Of a stretch of 64,000 nt of DNA, positions 10,793 to 21,087 are shown in pieces; positions within the stretch are counted from its first letter, which is position 1, and every line of letters starts with the position of its first letter. The notes under the pieces were generated by a model. The model saw only the letters and a list, made by a program, of their open reading frames with translations, was not told the DNA's origin and made no database searches. This DNA comes from Immersiella caudata (lineage: Eukaryota; Ascomycota; Sordariomycetes; Sordariales; Lasiosphaeriaceae): NCBI GenBank assembly GCA_030512335.1, contig JAULSU010000006.1:1488001-1552000 (forward strand), written 5' to 3'. Both the position numbers and the translations under genes were made by a program.

Positions 10793-11306
10793 GGTTGCCG
10801 TAGTGACTTGGCGGGAGGTCAATTAGCTATCGGGGAGGGTGCCAGCGGCGGCGGAAGTGCGGTGAGAGCGCTTGGGGGGTTGTCGGTCCTCGTCGCCGGT
10901 GAGGGTGAGGATGGCGATCGGGTGCGGTTGATGGATGTCAGCTTCAAAATTTCGGAATGGTTGGCAGGGGTCTCGGAAGCTGCTGGCAGCTGGGGAGCTT
11001 AGTTGACGGGCCGGCTTCGCTGAGATGGGTCACGTGCTACCGCGTGGGGTCTCGTGGGTTGGGGGACATGGACGCGCTGGAGCAGGGTCAACATCCCACC
11101 TGCAGACCAACAAGGCCCCAGACATCGAATCACGAACCGACCGTGGTGGTTGGGTTGCCAATCAATTGTATCCCTTCGGTCTCCCGGCTTACTTTTTTCT
11201 GCAAATTTGGTCTGCACTGCTCCTCCGACGCTGCATTTTCTCAAGTGAAATTCGCTCTCTTGAGGCTCAGTCGCTTTGTCGAAAGCGGCAGGCGGCCAGG
11301 ATCAGC
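10793..11306. promoter_or_regulatory. Divergent promoter region between bL28m and coiled-coil gene
   Basis: Two start codons face away from each other across 514 bases. G-rich on the bL28m side. No supported gene; no specific site recognised. Confidence 0.35.
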
Positions 11307-12390
11307 ATGTTACCCCCTGTTGAGGACGCCGTGCTTCAGCACAACCCGGACTTCGCAGCCCTCTACAAGACATTGACAACGGCACTTCTGAATCCAGATG
11401 GGTCAACAAAACATGACCCCACGTCGAAAGAGCGCAATGCGGTGCGCGAGGTAAGTCGAGTTTCCCCCTCCTCGTCAAAATAAAGCGCTAACAAATTTAC
11501 AGGAGCTGAAGAAACACCGTCTAGAGGCCGCAAAGAGACACTTCCTCGTCCAAGCCATCTCTTCAGTGGACCCCACTCCCCAGGAGACCAAACCAGCGCC
11601 ATCTCTCACCCGCCGCGCCAAAACACAACTACAGCCGCCACGAAACCAAGTCTCCGACCTTCCAACACCCCTCCTCGACCTCTTAATCCTTCTGCCGCCA
11701 TTCCTCTCCCACCCCCCACCAACCCTCACCCCATCTTCCACCGCCCTCCTCCTCAACAGCCCCCCCTTCTCCGACTTCCCCTCCCTGCTCCCCCAACTCT
11801 CAACCCTCCTCTCCACCAATTTCCACTCCTTCGCCGTCCACCTCGCCCGCGTCGCCAACCCCGCAACCAACCCCTCCTTCGTCCACCGCACCATCCCCTC
11901 TCTCCCCGACTACCTCACCACCCTTACCGCCTCTATATCCAACCGCCAAGACTCCCTCACCCGCTCACGTCTCGCCGCCGCAACAAGTCTCTCCAACCTA
12001 TTACACTACCACGCGCAAGCTCTCGCCCTCCTCCTTCGCTCCCTTGAGGCAAAACACGGACCCATCGCCCGATCACTTGAGTTCCGCGCCACGGAGGTAG
12101 CCCTCACCGCGCAGAGACAAGAAATCGAGGCGCAGACGGCGCTGTGGACAGTCAGGAGGGAGACCTATAGTCCTGAGGTGGTGAGAGCGCTGGGGAACTA
12201 CGTGGACCATTTGAGAGATGCGAAGGCGAGACTGGGGGAGGCGGTGAGGACGTTGAAGGGGGAGTTGGAGGGGTATGGGGTCGGTGGGGATAGGGAGGGG
12301 AGGATGAGGGAAATGGCGAGGGTGAAGAGGGAGATGGGGAAACAGGTGGAGGAGGTTAGGGAGGATATGGAGAGGTTGGGGAGGGCGTAG
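11307..12390 (+). CDS. Conserved fungal protein of unknown function, C-terminal coiled coil
   Basis: Two exons, 11307..11450 and 11503..12390, joined in phase 0 across a 52-base intron (GTAAGT...TTTACAG with a GCTAAC branch site). The product has 343 residues. It begins LPPVEDAVLQHNPDF..LYKTL and continues over the splice into ELKKHRLEAAKRHFL, a helical N-terminal segment. A Pro/Leu-rich middle (LLDLLILLPPFL..) is followed by a long heptad-like helix from about residue 250 to the end, rich in Arg, Glu, Leu and Met. I do not recognise the family with certainty. Coiled coil plus helical head would fit a cytoskeletal or spindle-associated component such as a HAUS-type subunit, but that is only a guess. 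Codon use changes sharply from CTC/CCC-rich to GGG/GAG-rich inside exon 2. Confidence 0.75.
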
Positions 12391-13068
12391 CTGGGTTGTG
12401 AAACGGGGTTGAACGCCATAGTCTGAGCGATAATGACGAAGATGGATATATGCATCCGCAGGGTTTTTGTGCAGTATCGTTATGGCTGAGCATCTGAAGC
12501 CAGTCCGTTTGTACAAAGTTCAGCGGCGACGATGAGGCCGTCATGGACGAATGTCAATGACTTCATCATATCTGAAAAATTTCCTATATGAGTACGGTGC
12601 GTCGACTTCCCAACCATCTTTTGCCTCCATAACCGCCTGTCCCAGATCAAGGAGTTGGCACAGTTGAGTTTACCGCCCCAAGACACGACGGAACCACATA
12701 CGAGACGGCGCCGCATTCCACTACGAATAACGAAACTATCACCATTCTTCTTCGCCGGCACACCTAATCCTGCCACCTCACCGCAATCCAACAGCTAAGA
12801 GTCACATAATACCCGATATCGCATCACACACACAATAACAGACGAGATGCTATTTCGCTCATTTATTGCCTGACTTCGGTATCCATCATCTTGTAGTGTA
12901 CAAACGAGCACATGGCGTACTATAGATCACATCCTGCCGCGCATGATTATACTTCTACACGCAAACGCAAAAAGTAGATCGCCCACCCCAAGTTGCCCTC
13001 TACCTCTAAAGTCTAGCCGGCGCCGCGTCTCCCGTTTTGTCTTTTTTTTAGCTTCTCGGAGGATCGTC
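12391..13068. other. Convergent 3' region, no gene seen
   Basis: Sequence between the stop codons of the coiled-coil gene (+) and aspartate aminotransferase (-). Short frames only; likely 3' untranslated regions. Confidence 0.35.
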
Positions 13069-14609
13069 TTAACCGGTGACCTTGAAGATGGACTCAGCCA
13101 GGCGGCCGACGTTGTCGCTGGTGATGCCGGCCACGGAGATACGGCCGTCCTTGGTGGCATACACGCTGAACTCCTTGGCGAGCTTGTCCATCTGCTCGGG
13201 GCTCAGACCGGTGTAGGCAAACATGCCGATCTGGTTGGTAATGTGGCTCCAGTCGTGCTTGGAGCCGAGCTTCTCGAGACCCTCCTTGAGGGCGGCACGC
13301 ATGGTGATGATGCGGTCGGCCATGCCCTTGACCTCGGCGAGCCACTGCTCGTAGAGCTCAGGGGTGTTGAGGATCTCGGCGGCGATGCGGGCGCCGTGGA
13401 TGGGAGGGTTGGAGTACATGGGGCGGACGAGGATCTTGACCTGGGAGTCGACGCGCTTGGCCTCGGCGGCGTCGGCGCAGACGAGAGAGAAGGCGCCGAT
13501 GCGCTCGCCGTAGAGACCCATGTTCTTGGCGAAGGATTGGGCCAGGCAGACGTTGTGGCCCTGGGCGACGAAGTGGCGCAGGGCGAAGGCGTCCTTGTGG
13601 ATGTCGCCGCTGGCGAAGCCCTGGTACGCCATGTCGAAGAAGGAGAAGTGGCCCTTGGCCTTGACGGCCGACTCGATCTGCCTCCACTGCTCGGGGGTGG
13701 GGTCGACGCCGGTGGGGTTGTGCGCGCAGGCGTGGAAGAGGAAGATGCTGCCATTGGGGGCCTTGTTGATGTCGGCGATCATGCCCTCAAAGTCAAGGCC
13801 AATGGTGTCCTTGTTGTAGTAGGCGTACTTCTCGACCTGGAGGCCCGAGTCCTTGAAGACGGCGGCGTGGTTGGCCCATGATGGGTTGGGAATATAGACC
13901 GTCTTCGCGCCGGGGAAGTGGCGGGCGAGGAAGGCGCCGCCGATGCGCAGGGCACCCGTTCCGGAGATGGACTGGGTGATGGCCAGGCGGTCGAGGGCGG
14001 AGCTGTCCTTGCCGTAGGCGAGGACTGCCGCGGCCTTGGTGAACTCGGGCACACCGGTGATGCCGGCGTACTCCTTGTTCAGGCGCGACGCAATCACCTT
14101 GTCTTCAGCCGTGCGTACCGAGGGCAGGACGTACGGCTTGCCCTTGTCATCGCGGTAAGCTCCGACACCTAATGGCGGAGACGGGGTTCGAGTCAGTCCG
14201 TGCTGCCCATCTTATGGGGGTCGGGAGGGTCTCGAACGAACCGAGGTTGATCTTCTTGTCGAAGCTGTCGGCCTTGAATGCTTCGGTGATGCCTGCGAAG
14301 GAATACTGTTAGCAATTATGCTCTGCTGCGGAGAGATCGGCGCGGAGGGGTTAATGGCGCATACCGAGAATGGCCTGTCAGAGTCGCAAAGCGCGAGTTA
14401 GCATGTCCGGCCCGCTGGGAGCTGCGTCACAGTCGGATGAGCACCTACATCCTGCGCAGATATGCCGGTTAGTCAATTGCCATGTGAAGAGGGTTCGCAA
14501 CACATACAGGAGGTCCCTGGGGCACGTTGGCCCAGGTCGAAGCATAGCGCACCGCGGCGAGGCGGGGGGTTGCGACTCGGCGCGAGGCAATTCGGAGCGA
14601 GGAGAGCAT
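13069..14609 (-). CDS. Mitochondrial aspartate aminotransferase, with 3-base and 10-base exons
   Basis: Five exons on the minus strand: 14609..14508, 14451..14449, 14374..14365, 14292..14242 and 14168..13069, giving 421 residues. It transfers amino groups between aspartate/2-oxoglutarate and oxaloacetate/glutamate with PLP. The first 25 residues ([20 protein letters not shown]...) form a mitochondrial targeting peptide. Spliced together, the start of the mature protein reads [19 protein letters not shown], the expected family sequence. The D codon is supplied by a 3-base exon GAT between a 56-base intron (GTATGT..GCGCAG) and a 74-base intron (GTAGGT..GACAG); the next exon is only GCCATTCTCG. 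Exon 5 holds the substrate-domain residues, the PLP lysine in QSFAKNMGL, and NPTGVDPT. Skipping GAT would merely lose one Asp, so the microexon is a strong inference, not proof. Confidence 0.93.
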
Positions 14610-16109
14610 CTTGGGTGGATGACGTTGTGGAAGCACCGGTGGAAAACGGTTTCTGGAGAAGGGAAAGAGCGAGCTGATCGTGGAGTGGCGTATGTTTGAC
14701 TCACTGGGAGCTTTGGGCGCTAGCTCCAGGTTAAGGCCAGATCTAGGTGGGCACTCTTTTTTTTTTTTTTTGAGTCAAATGTTTACACTCTCATCTCGCC
14801 GAGCGCCAAGGTTGCATCCGTCCCATGGGGAAGGGGGCCCAGCGGCGCTGGCGTCACTGGCGTGCTGTGGGGCAGAAAAGTTTTCCAGCCGCGATTGGCG
14901 TGCTTGCGATTGGCGTGCCAATTGGCAGGGATGCCCTTCAGCCCCGGTCTCGGCCGAATCCGCTGCGACAACGGCACTCCATCACGCAACCGCAACAACA
15001 GCTGAGCGACAAAAGGAGCACTGAGATGAGTCTGAGCTGAGTTGGTTGGTAGACAACGGGACAATGCCCTTCTTTATGCGTTGTTTTTGGCGAGCACGGA
15101 ATGTCGTCTGGCGGTTTTGGTGCTCCACTCCGGGCGGACTGTTTCGGGTGCTTTCGAGCTCTATGCACGGACTTCATCCCTCAACGGCCAAGACCACGAC
15201 TTCCGAAGGCTCAACTTGGTGTCAGAACTTAGTTTCTCCACGAATTGCATCCACCAATGAGACAAGTCAAAATGGCTGTTATTCAGGACGGTGTGAATGT
15301 TTGAAGTTGTACATTTGAGACCCAAGTATTTCTGGACACCATTCTGAAGCGAATCCGCAGAATTCCCCCGACGCTGTCCCGGAATCTTTCCTCCACTGGT
15401 AACCTCGAAATCCCTTCACTTCAAACAGTACGGTCAATTATACTACGACATCAACAGAAACCCTAAAAGGCCCGTTTAGCTACCCACAACACGGACTTCG
15501 CCAACCCGAATTGATCCCCTCCTCCCTTCCGGGTTCATGGACCCAGGCCCGGCCCGTGACCCACTCCGGAAGCGACGCGGCCAAGAGGAGAAAACCATCG
15601 CTTGATATTGACCCCCGAATTACGCTTCCCTCGATCCCGCCCATACTTGATGCGGTAAAAGTCTCGGCACGCTCGGCACTCGCAGCGCCAACATGACATC
15701 ACAGCTCCCCCAAGTCCGGACAGCATTTCAGCGGCTAAAAGGGCGGCGACTTGGTGCGACGTCCTCATTGGGACGTCTGCTAAGGGGTCCTCAGATATAT
15801 GATACCGAGAGTCAATACCAAGGGTTCACCCCGCAGATGGTTTATGAGGTGGTTGTAGTAAAATGCCCGAGGCGGAGGGTGGCTTGTTTGATTCCAGGTA
15901 CGCGAACGCGGAGGTGAGGATCCGTAATAACACTTGAGTCGGGTGCGTCTGCAATGTAGGAAGACCCAGGGGATGGGGATATGAGTGCTATTAATAGTGA
16001 GAGGTTGGTGTATAAAAGAGCGTCTTGCATTCTGTGATGCTATTGCTCATGTGTATTGCAACATCGAGCCATTCGTAGTCAACCCAGCCGTGATCGATAC
16101 CTACTCAAA
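14610..16109. other. Intergenic stretch, 1.5 kb, with T-tract
   Basis: Contains the promoter sides of the aminotransferase (-) and the CFEM gene (+). A run of about 14 T lies at 14757-14771. A weak minus- or plus-strand frame around 15693-15917 has no family resemblance. The stretch just before the CFEM start (16010-16016) has TATAAAA, about 95 bases upstream of the ATG, a plausible TATA box. Confidence 0.4.
16010..16016 (+). promoter_or_regulatory. Possible TATA box of the CFEM gene
   Basis: The motif GTATAAAAG lies about 95 bases before the CFEM start codon, at a distance usual for a TATA element plus short leader. Assignment is by motif and position only. Confidence 0.4.
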
Positions 16110-16520
16110 ATGCAGACGTTCAACCTCTTCCTCGCAGCCTTGGCCCTCGTGGCTCCCGTCTGGTCCCAGGATGTCACCGCTCCCCCGTCGGGCCCGCCGT
16201 CGCCTACCGGTCCCCCTTGCGCCGCGACCTCATTGATGCCTGCATGTGGTGTAAGTCAACCAGACGTTGTGCCTTGAACGCCGTACTGATGACACTCAAC
16301 ACAGATCCCCTGCATCATCGAAGCCGCCAACGAAGTCGGTTGCACCGTCCCCATGGACTTCACCTGCCACTGCTCCCACGGCCCAGCCATGCAAGCTGCT
16401 GCCATGCCGTGCGTGCAATCCGCGTGCGGGCCGGATGGAGCTGCTGTCGGTGTGGCGATGGGTGCTATTTGCTCCGAGTGTGTCGCTACTCCTACCGCGG
16501 TGGCAACCCCTGCCCCATGA
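16110..16520 (+). CDS. Small secreted CFEM-domain protein
   Basis: Two exons, 16110..16250 and 16305..16520, joined in phase 0 across a 54-base intron (GTAAGT..ACACAG). The product has 118 residues with a signal peptide (MQTFNLFLAALALVAPVWS), a short Pro/Ser-rich spacer, then ten cysteines. The run C-G-I-P-C, nine residues, C, then a Pro-Met-Asp-Phe-Thr stretch, C-H-C, C...C and a last C matches the CFEM pattern, including the Asp before the CxC that in Csa2-type proteins contacts haem iron. There is one extra Cys before the domain and one after it. No hydrophobic GPI tail follows, so the protein is probably released, not anchored. CFEM proteins take part in haem uptake, adhesion or host interaction; which applies here is unknown. 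Confidence 0.85.
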
Positions 16521-16818
16521 TTGATGTTGGTTTTTGGTTGTTGGTTGTTTCGTTGGTCTGGGTATTGAATGCTTGAAGTTGATCTGAAGTTGTGGGAGCG
16601 GCGGAGTTTAGGGGTTGGTCTGCCCTGGCTTGGCGATGAAAGACCTCTGGTGGGAGAATGTAAGATGGTTCGATCTTTCTTCAAGAGAATTTCTATTTGC
16701 ACCGTACCATCAAACTAGACAATTTTCATGTCAACGAAGGGCAAATCCACGAACATGTCGTCGCGCGCTCGCCTAAAGTAGGAGACTTGACAGCTCTTCC
16801 GGTCCATCGTTGTCGTTT

Positions 16819-16853
16819 GGGAAGGGGATGCTGCATGGGAAGGGGATGCTGCA
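16819..16853. repeat. 18-bp tandem duplication in HET relic
   Basis: GGGAAGGGGATGCTGCAT occurs twice in tandem, the second copy ending one base short. Read on the minus strand it duplicates the peptide CSIPFP near the end of the relic. Confidence 0.85.
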
Positions 16854-17421
16854 ATGGAAGTGTCCAATTCTCTCATAGTCGGAGCCGTCGCCACACGCCG
16901 CTCTCCTCACCACAGTTCCCTCAAACTGGGGCAGGACGTCGATGGGCAACTCATCTCGCTCCCCTTTGAGGCGTCTGTGGAAGTGGAACACGAGCGGTAT
17001 AACCCATGCCTTGGTGCCCGGCTCAACCAAAATGTCAAAGGAAACCCGTATACTGGACGAGAAGCGATCGTTAGTAAAGGGGACATGTTCATCCCAACAA
17101 GGCCCCCATCGTCCATAATCATTCACCGAGACGGCGGCCCCGAAGACAGGCGACTGAACCTCAAGACTCCCTTCTGCCAGATCGACGATGTGAGGATTTC
17201 CTCGTTCTTTGTGCTTTACCGTCAAGGATCGCAAGCTAGGGAGTTGATAAAGACGGTCAGTCTCCCAGAACACTTGCCGATCCACCTAGATCCAGGGCCC
17301 ACTTGGGGGGTCCCGTCGAGGGCGTTTGCGCCGCGAGGACGGCCGCCGGGTCTCTTGCACCTCCACACAAGGTCTGAAGGTGGAGCGCTCTTCCAAAGAC
17401 CTGCAAGGTATACATCGCCAC

Positions 17422-17469
17422 CTCTCCATTCCTACATTCCTCCATTCCTCCATTTCTCCATTCCTCCAT
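17422..17469. repeat. 8-bp minisatellite, six units
   Basis: On the minus strand the unit ATGGAGGA is repeated six times with single-base variants (ATGGAGAA, ATGTAGGA, ATGGAGAG). It lies inside the HET relic and encodes a Met/Glu/Trp/Arg/Asn/Gly stretch. Because the unit is not a multiple of three, loss or gain of a unit would shift frame. Confidence 0.9.
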
Positions 17470-18796
17470 CCGCTGCGAGAGCGCGGAAAGTGATGGTAGT
17501 CGGTCTTTGAGGAACGTCAATTGCAGGCGGGAGTACTCCCCAACTGTGTGGTGCCACCATGCCTCCAGGTCGTGAGGCTTTGCAGCAAGAGGCGAAAGTG
17601 CCGACATGGCCCACAGTGGCTGCCATGGGCTCAGTCGACGGCCCCCCTGATCGACGACGCTTTCGTCATGTCTTCCAGCCTTGCATATCCACGTGACGGG
17701 TTGGGTGCCATAATGAAGCACGCGGCAAGAGAGTCGCATCTCCTGATATACCCATGCGCGCTCCAAGAGTGGCCATTGGTTTTGATATTAACGGTCCTCG
17801 ATAACATCCCTGAAGTTTCGACCTATGGGCAGGCCGGGTGGAGTGCGACGGATACTCCTACGGATCCTGGAACTATGGGAGGGCTTGATAGTTTTCTCTC
17901 TGATAGTTCTCTCCCTGGCTGTATGAATCCATGGATAACCCGATTTGGGATCGGATACTTCGTAGCCGACATAATCGGGGTGCGTTGTTGCATAGCAGCC
18001 AGCTTCAGGAGAGGTGGCGGCGGTGGCGGCGATGGTGAGAGACGCGCCGGCATAGACCTCCGCCATTCGAGGTAGTAGCTCCGGTGCTAGTCCTAGTCGT
18101 CATCTTGAACGATACAAAGAGCGTCAATCCATAAAAATCCAATACCCAAGCGTCGACATATCTCCACCGCGTGTTTGAAGTTTATCGGTAGCGTCCCCCA
18201 CGGGATGCCAAGCTTGAAAGTGGCCAAGTTCCCTCTGGTCGTTTTCAGCATGCCCTTGCCCCCCCTCCCCCAAGCGATGACTGAGGCACGCGTAACATCC
18301 TTCCCAGTCGTCGTCCCTGAGAATCACCCGATCGTGGCTGCAAGTCGAGTATTCTTGTAGGAGTTTTGGTAGCTCAGGGCTTGGCTGTCCCATCGAACTC
18401 GGCGTGTGAACAAGACGGGTGGTCTACTTCACACTGGGAAATCCATTGCCTCACCGTCGAAATCGTCTCCGCGGATGACGTACTGCCGGGAAGACGCCAG
18501 GACTCGGGAACAAACTCTAACACTATCACCATAGGAGGCTCCGACGATGATTGCAAGGTGCAGCCAATACCGCCGCCAAAAGTTGCCAGCTTCCCAGTCT
18601 TCGTGTCAGACGGAAGGACCGGCAAGCTGGGCCCGAAATGCTTTGATGTACGTCCCAACAGCTTGACAGAACCTGAATCGACGGCTCTCTGTGTTGGCGA
18701 AGAACCTATGGAGGGGCACTGTGCCTTGGTGTCGCTTGCTTGCGCTAAAATCTGGCGGACGGTATGCGGAATACAAAATGAGCTTATCCCTTGCAC

Positions 18797-19199
18797 AGAT
18801 GGAGCATAGGTTTTATGTTTGGTCCAGCAAAGCCCCGAGAGCTCACGTCATCGCTGACAGCCTCATCGGAATCGGGCTGGGGAGGCCGGGTTTCGCCTTT
18901 GCAGAGGCCATAATTGCCCCTATCCATCCACAGAGCACTGCCAAGAAACTGGCCATTCTCCGAGGGATATCGCAACTGTCAATCCGTCCTCTGGGCGTTG
19001 TCCCGTCGCTGGGGCTTGTGAGTCTGGTAAGCGCGTGACGGATGAGCTTATCTGCCGTTTTCCAGGGCAGATATCAGGACAAAAGCACTGGTCGGGTGAA
19101 TTTGTTGAAGATGTAGTGGGGTAAGCTGGTCGATGCCTGAGGCGCAGCGATGGCGTTTAATGGTTGGTTGATTGGAAATAGCTTCATTCACCCACAGTT
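18797..19199. other. Intergenic, no gene seen
   Basis: Between the HET relic and the LTR-like fragment. A frame at 18691-19038 (+) is a shadow without family resemblance. It may include the lost 5' end of the HET relic. Confidence 0.3.
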
Positions 19200-19591
19200 A
19201 GTCGAGCTACCCATAGAGGCCGGGTGCCCCTGTGGAAGGGGCCTCTGTGGAAGGGGCCTCTGTGGTGTGCTCAGGAGAAAGCCACAGAGGCCGGTACAAG
19301 TTACTTCACCTTTCCTTAGTATAGATAGTTACCGTCGTGGCCACGATGGTGTGAGGAATCCTTCTGGTTCCTCACGCAAAGTATTCGCCTAGTCAATTGA
19401 GCCAACTTTCAAATTGTGTCCTACTGCATCGTCACCCAGCGTGCTACGGTGTATTATAGTGACATACGACCGCTTGACCTAATTAGTGAATCCCCGTCTG
19501 TGAGGACTTGCTTCTGTGAATCCCCCTCCTACCCGACCAACGAACCCACTGCGACCCTGCCGACCGAGCTCGACAAGTATAGGTCGTAACA
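19200..19591 (+). mobile_element. LTR-like repeat fragment, copy 1
   Basis: Shares an ordered set of blocks with the repeats at 24022-24792: CCACAGAGGCCG, TATAGATAG, a CACGATGGTGTG block, TTCCTCACGCAA, GTATTCGC, TGTGTCCTACTGCA, GTGACATACGA, TGAGGACTTGCTTCT, then GTCGACAAG-like sequence and the end GGTCGTAACA. The CA terminus and the T/C-rich body suggest the 3' part of an LTR. Inside, CTGTGGAAGGGGC is tandemly repeated twice. No matching 5' TG end or coding region is attached, so this is a fragment. Confidence 0.65.
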
Positions 19592-19732
19592 TTATCGTCG
19601 TCTCCCGATACTCGCTAACGGGTTAAGACAAGCGGCGGGGAAATTGAAGGGCTGACGGAAACTAACGCTTAGCGGAAACGCGATTGATAGTATTAACTAT
19701 TTACTCTCAAGGTCAGGGTTCCACTCAACATC
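19592..19732. other. Spacer between LTR fragment and SesB-like relic
   Basis: Short, AT-richer spacer; nothing recognised. Confidence 0.25.
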
Positions 19733-21087
19733 TCAAAAGAACCGGCGCACTTCACTTGGTCGACTCTTTGGGTGGGGCCAGACTAATAATGTGTATTGAC
19801 CCCGACCCCCGCCAGACTTATAGTTGCCACCCTCAATATTTTTCTGGGATCCACCAAAATTGTTAAACATCCGGTTCCCATCTCCGAACTGGTTGGCTGT
19901 GTTGGGGCTGCTCATCCAAATCTATATTGCGCAAACGCGGCGCCTTCAGGTGGCGTCTCTCGGCTGTGTTTATGTCCCTAATCCACCGTCGCAGCTCTCC
20001 ACAAACAGCCACGAACCCTGGGTCGTCTGGACTGGTGCAACTTGGTCATATCCATGTGGTTGCCGTGGATTCCGATCGGAATGTATCCGGACAAATCGCT
20101 GAATCTTTGGGTACAACCTATTGTGGATGAATTAGTGCTTGGTGACGACCGCGGCTTGCCTGACCTACCTCACCAACGCTGGGCAATGGCAGTTCCTCAT
20201 AGAAGCAAAGTAATCTCGATTGGCGGTAGTCCTTCTTTTCTGCGTGCCATGACCATGGTGTGAAAGCTGTCTTGAATCCGCGCAAGTACCTCAGCGTCTT
20301 GCCTGAGGACCTCTACGATCTTGGAATTCATCTGTTTTACGAGCTCGATGGACCGGGATAGGCGCTCGGCCCATCTAGTGAGGCCGGCGCCATGGTGCGG
20401 CGTACCGAGAAACATAATTCCGCGAGTTGAACAAAGGATATTTTGAAGATGTGGCTCTGTTCGCTGTCTCGACGTGACCAATGCCTATTGCAGACATCAG
20501 CGCAGCCCTGGATAAGCAAGCCGGGAACGTACATCCTCGCAAACTAGCCCTCCCAAGCTATGGCAGACAAACATTATCGGTCGTTCATTCTATACGTGTC
20601 AGTATGCCCACGCCATCTCTAGATTTAGATGCCTACTGTGTCGTCGTTCTCTCGATACGACGCGAGGGAGGTCAGCAGATTTCACGCTTGGTTTGCGATT
20701 CGATTCTGCGACACCACGCTCCGCCAATCCGCCACATATGCGTCATATCCAAACGTCAGGACCCGGGCTGTCGTACGGACGGATGGCAGTAGAGTTTGCG
20801 GCCAGGGCTCGGTCGAGTCTCGGGCGGTCCAAGTGTTGTCGCGATTGCCTGTCAGGCCATGGACTAAGACGATGCTGGACGAGACACATTAGCCGGCGCT
20901 ATCTAATACAGGATGGCGCATACTCGATGGCGCATACTCGATGGCGCCGTCCTCAGGGGCTGCTGAGCGGCTTGATGCCGGAAGGGAATATCTCTCTCGG
21001 CGAGCGGTTGGGTGGGTCATCTGGATCTCTCGCCGCGGCTTTCCTTGGCCGCGGGAACCGCTTCATCCTCGCCACGTACTGAGACAT
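19733..21087 (-). pseudogene. SesB-like alpha/beta hydrolase with amyloid-like tail, decayed
   Basis: From 21087 down: MKRFPRPRK..NRSPREIFPSGIKPLSSP, a TGA, then IVLVHGLTGNRDNTW, VLTFGYDAYVADWRS, an A-stop-NLL where relatives have Trp, HSLGGLVCED (Ser nucleophile) joined over a GTACGT..AATAG intron (20531..20485 region) to ALVTSRQR, GIMFLGTPHHGAG, a shift, FYEELPLPSVGEV, VVPKDSA, a shift, GYIPIGIHGNHMDM, a shift, DDPGFVAVCGELRRW and finally QFGDGNRMFNNFGGSQ followed by NIEGGNYKSGGG. This is the lipase-like SesB domain of fungal NLR gene clusters, a family that includes members ending in a prion-like amyloid signalling motif; the Gly/Asn/Phe tail here looks like one. At least three frameshifts and two stops make it a pseudogene. 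Family name from memory; tail type inferred. Confidence 0.8.
20912..20946. repeat. 14-bp tandem repeat, 2.5 copies, in SesB-like relic
   Basis: GATGGCGCATACTC is present twice followed by GATGGCG. It sits just upstream of the IVLVHGLTG segment and explains one of the frame breaks in the relic. Confidence 0.85.

Larger units (their letters stand above)
16773..18796 (-). pseudogene. HET-domain gene, decayed
   Basis: Reading from 18796 downwards, pieces of a heterokaryon-incompatibility protein appear in changing frames. They are an N-terminal piece ending ..VRQWISQCEVDHPSCS, then RILDLQ, the HET core YACLSH in one frame, continuing as LKTTRGNLATFKLGIPW..FKHAVEICRRLGIGFLWIDALCIVQDDD in another, MAEVYAGASLTIAATAAT in a third, and RAWVYQEMRLSCRVLHYG plus a C-terminal region further on. 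Disruptions seen include a TGA near 18380, a frameshift in a G-run near 18260, two TAG codons near 18090 where family members have Trp, a frameshift just before MAEVYAG and a TAA near 17791. HET proteins trigger cell death after fusion of unlike strains. With at least five lesions this copy cannot make the full protein. Trp-to-stop changes fit RIP. Confidence 0.85.

Noticed and set aside
12943..13881. Long plus-strand frame (312 codons) opposite the aminotransferase gene
   Set aside because: Antisense shadow of a conserved enzyme; composition is Gly/Val/Leu/Asp repeats typical of a mirrored GC-rich gene.
15693..15917. Short plus-strand frame before the CFEM gene
   Set aside because: No recognisable features; 74 codons in a promoter-like stretch can occur by chance.
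20481..20892. Plus-strand frames opposite the SesB-like relic
   Set aside because: The minus strand carries clear hydrolase motifs; these are shadows.
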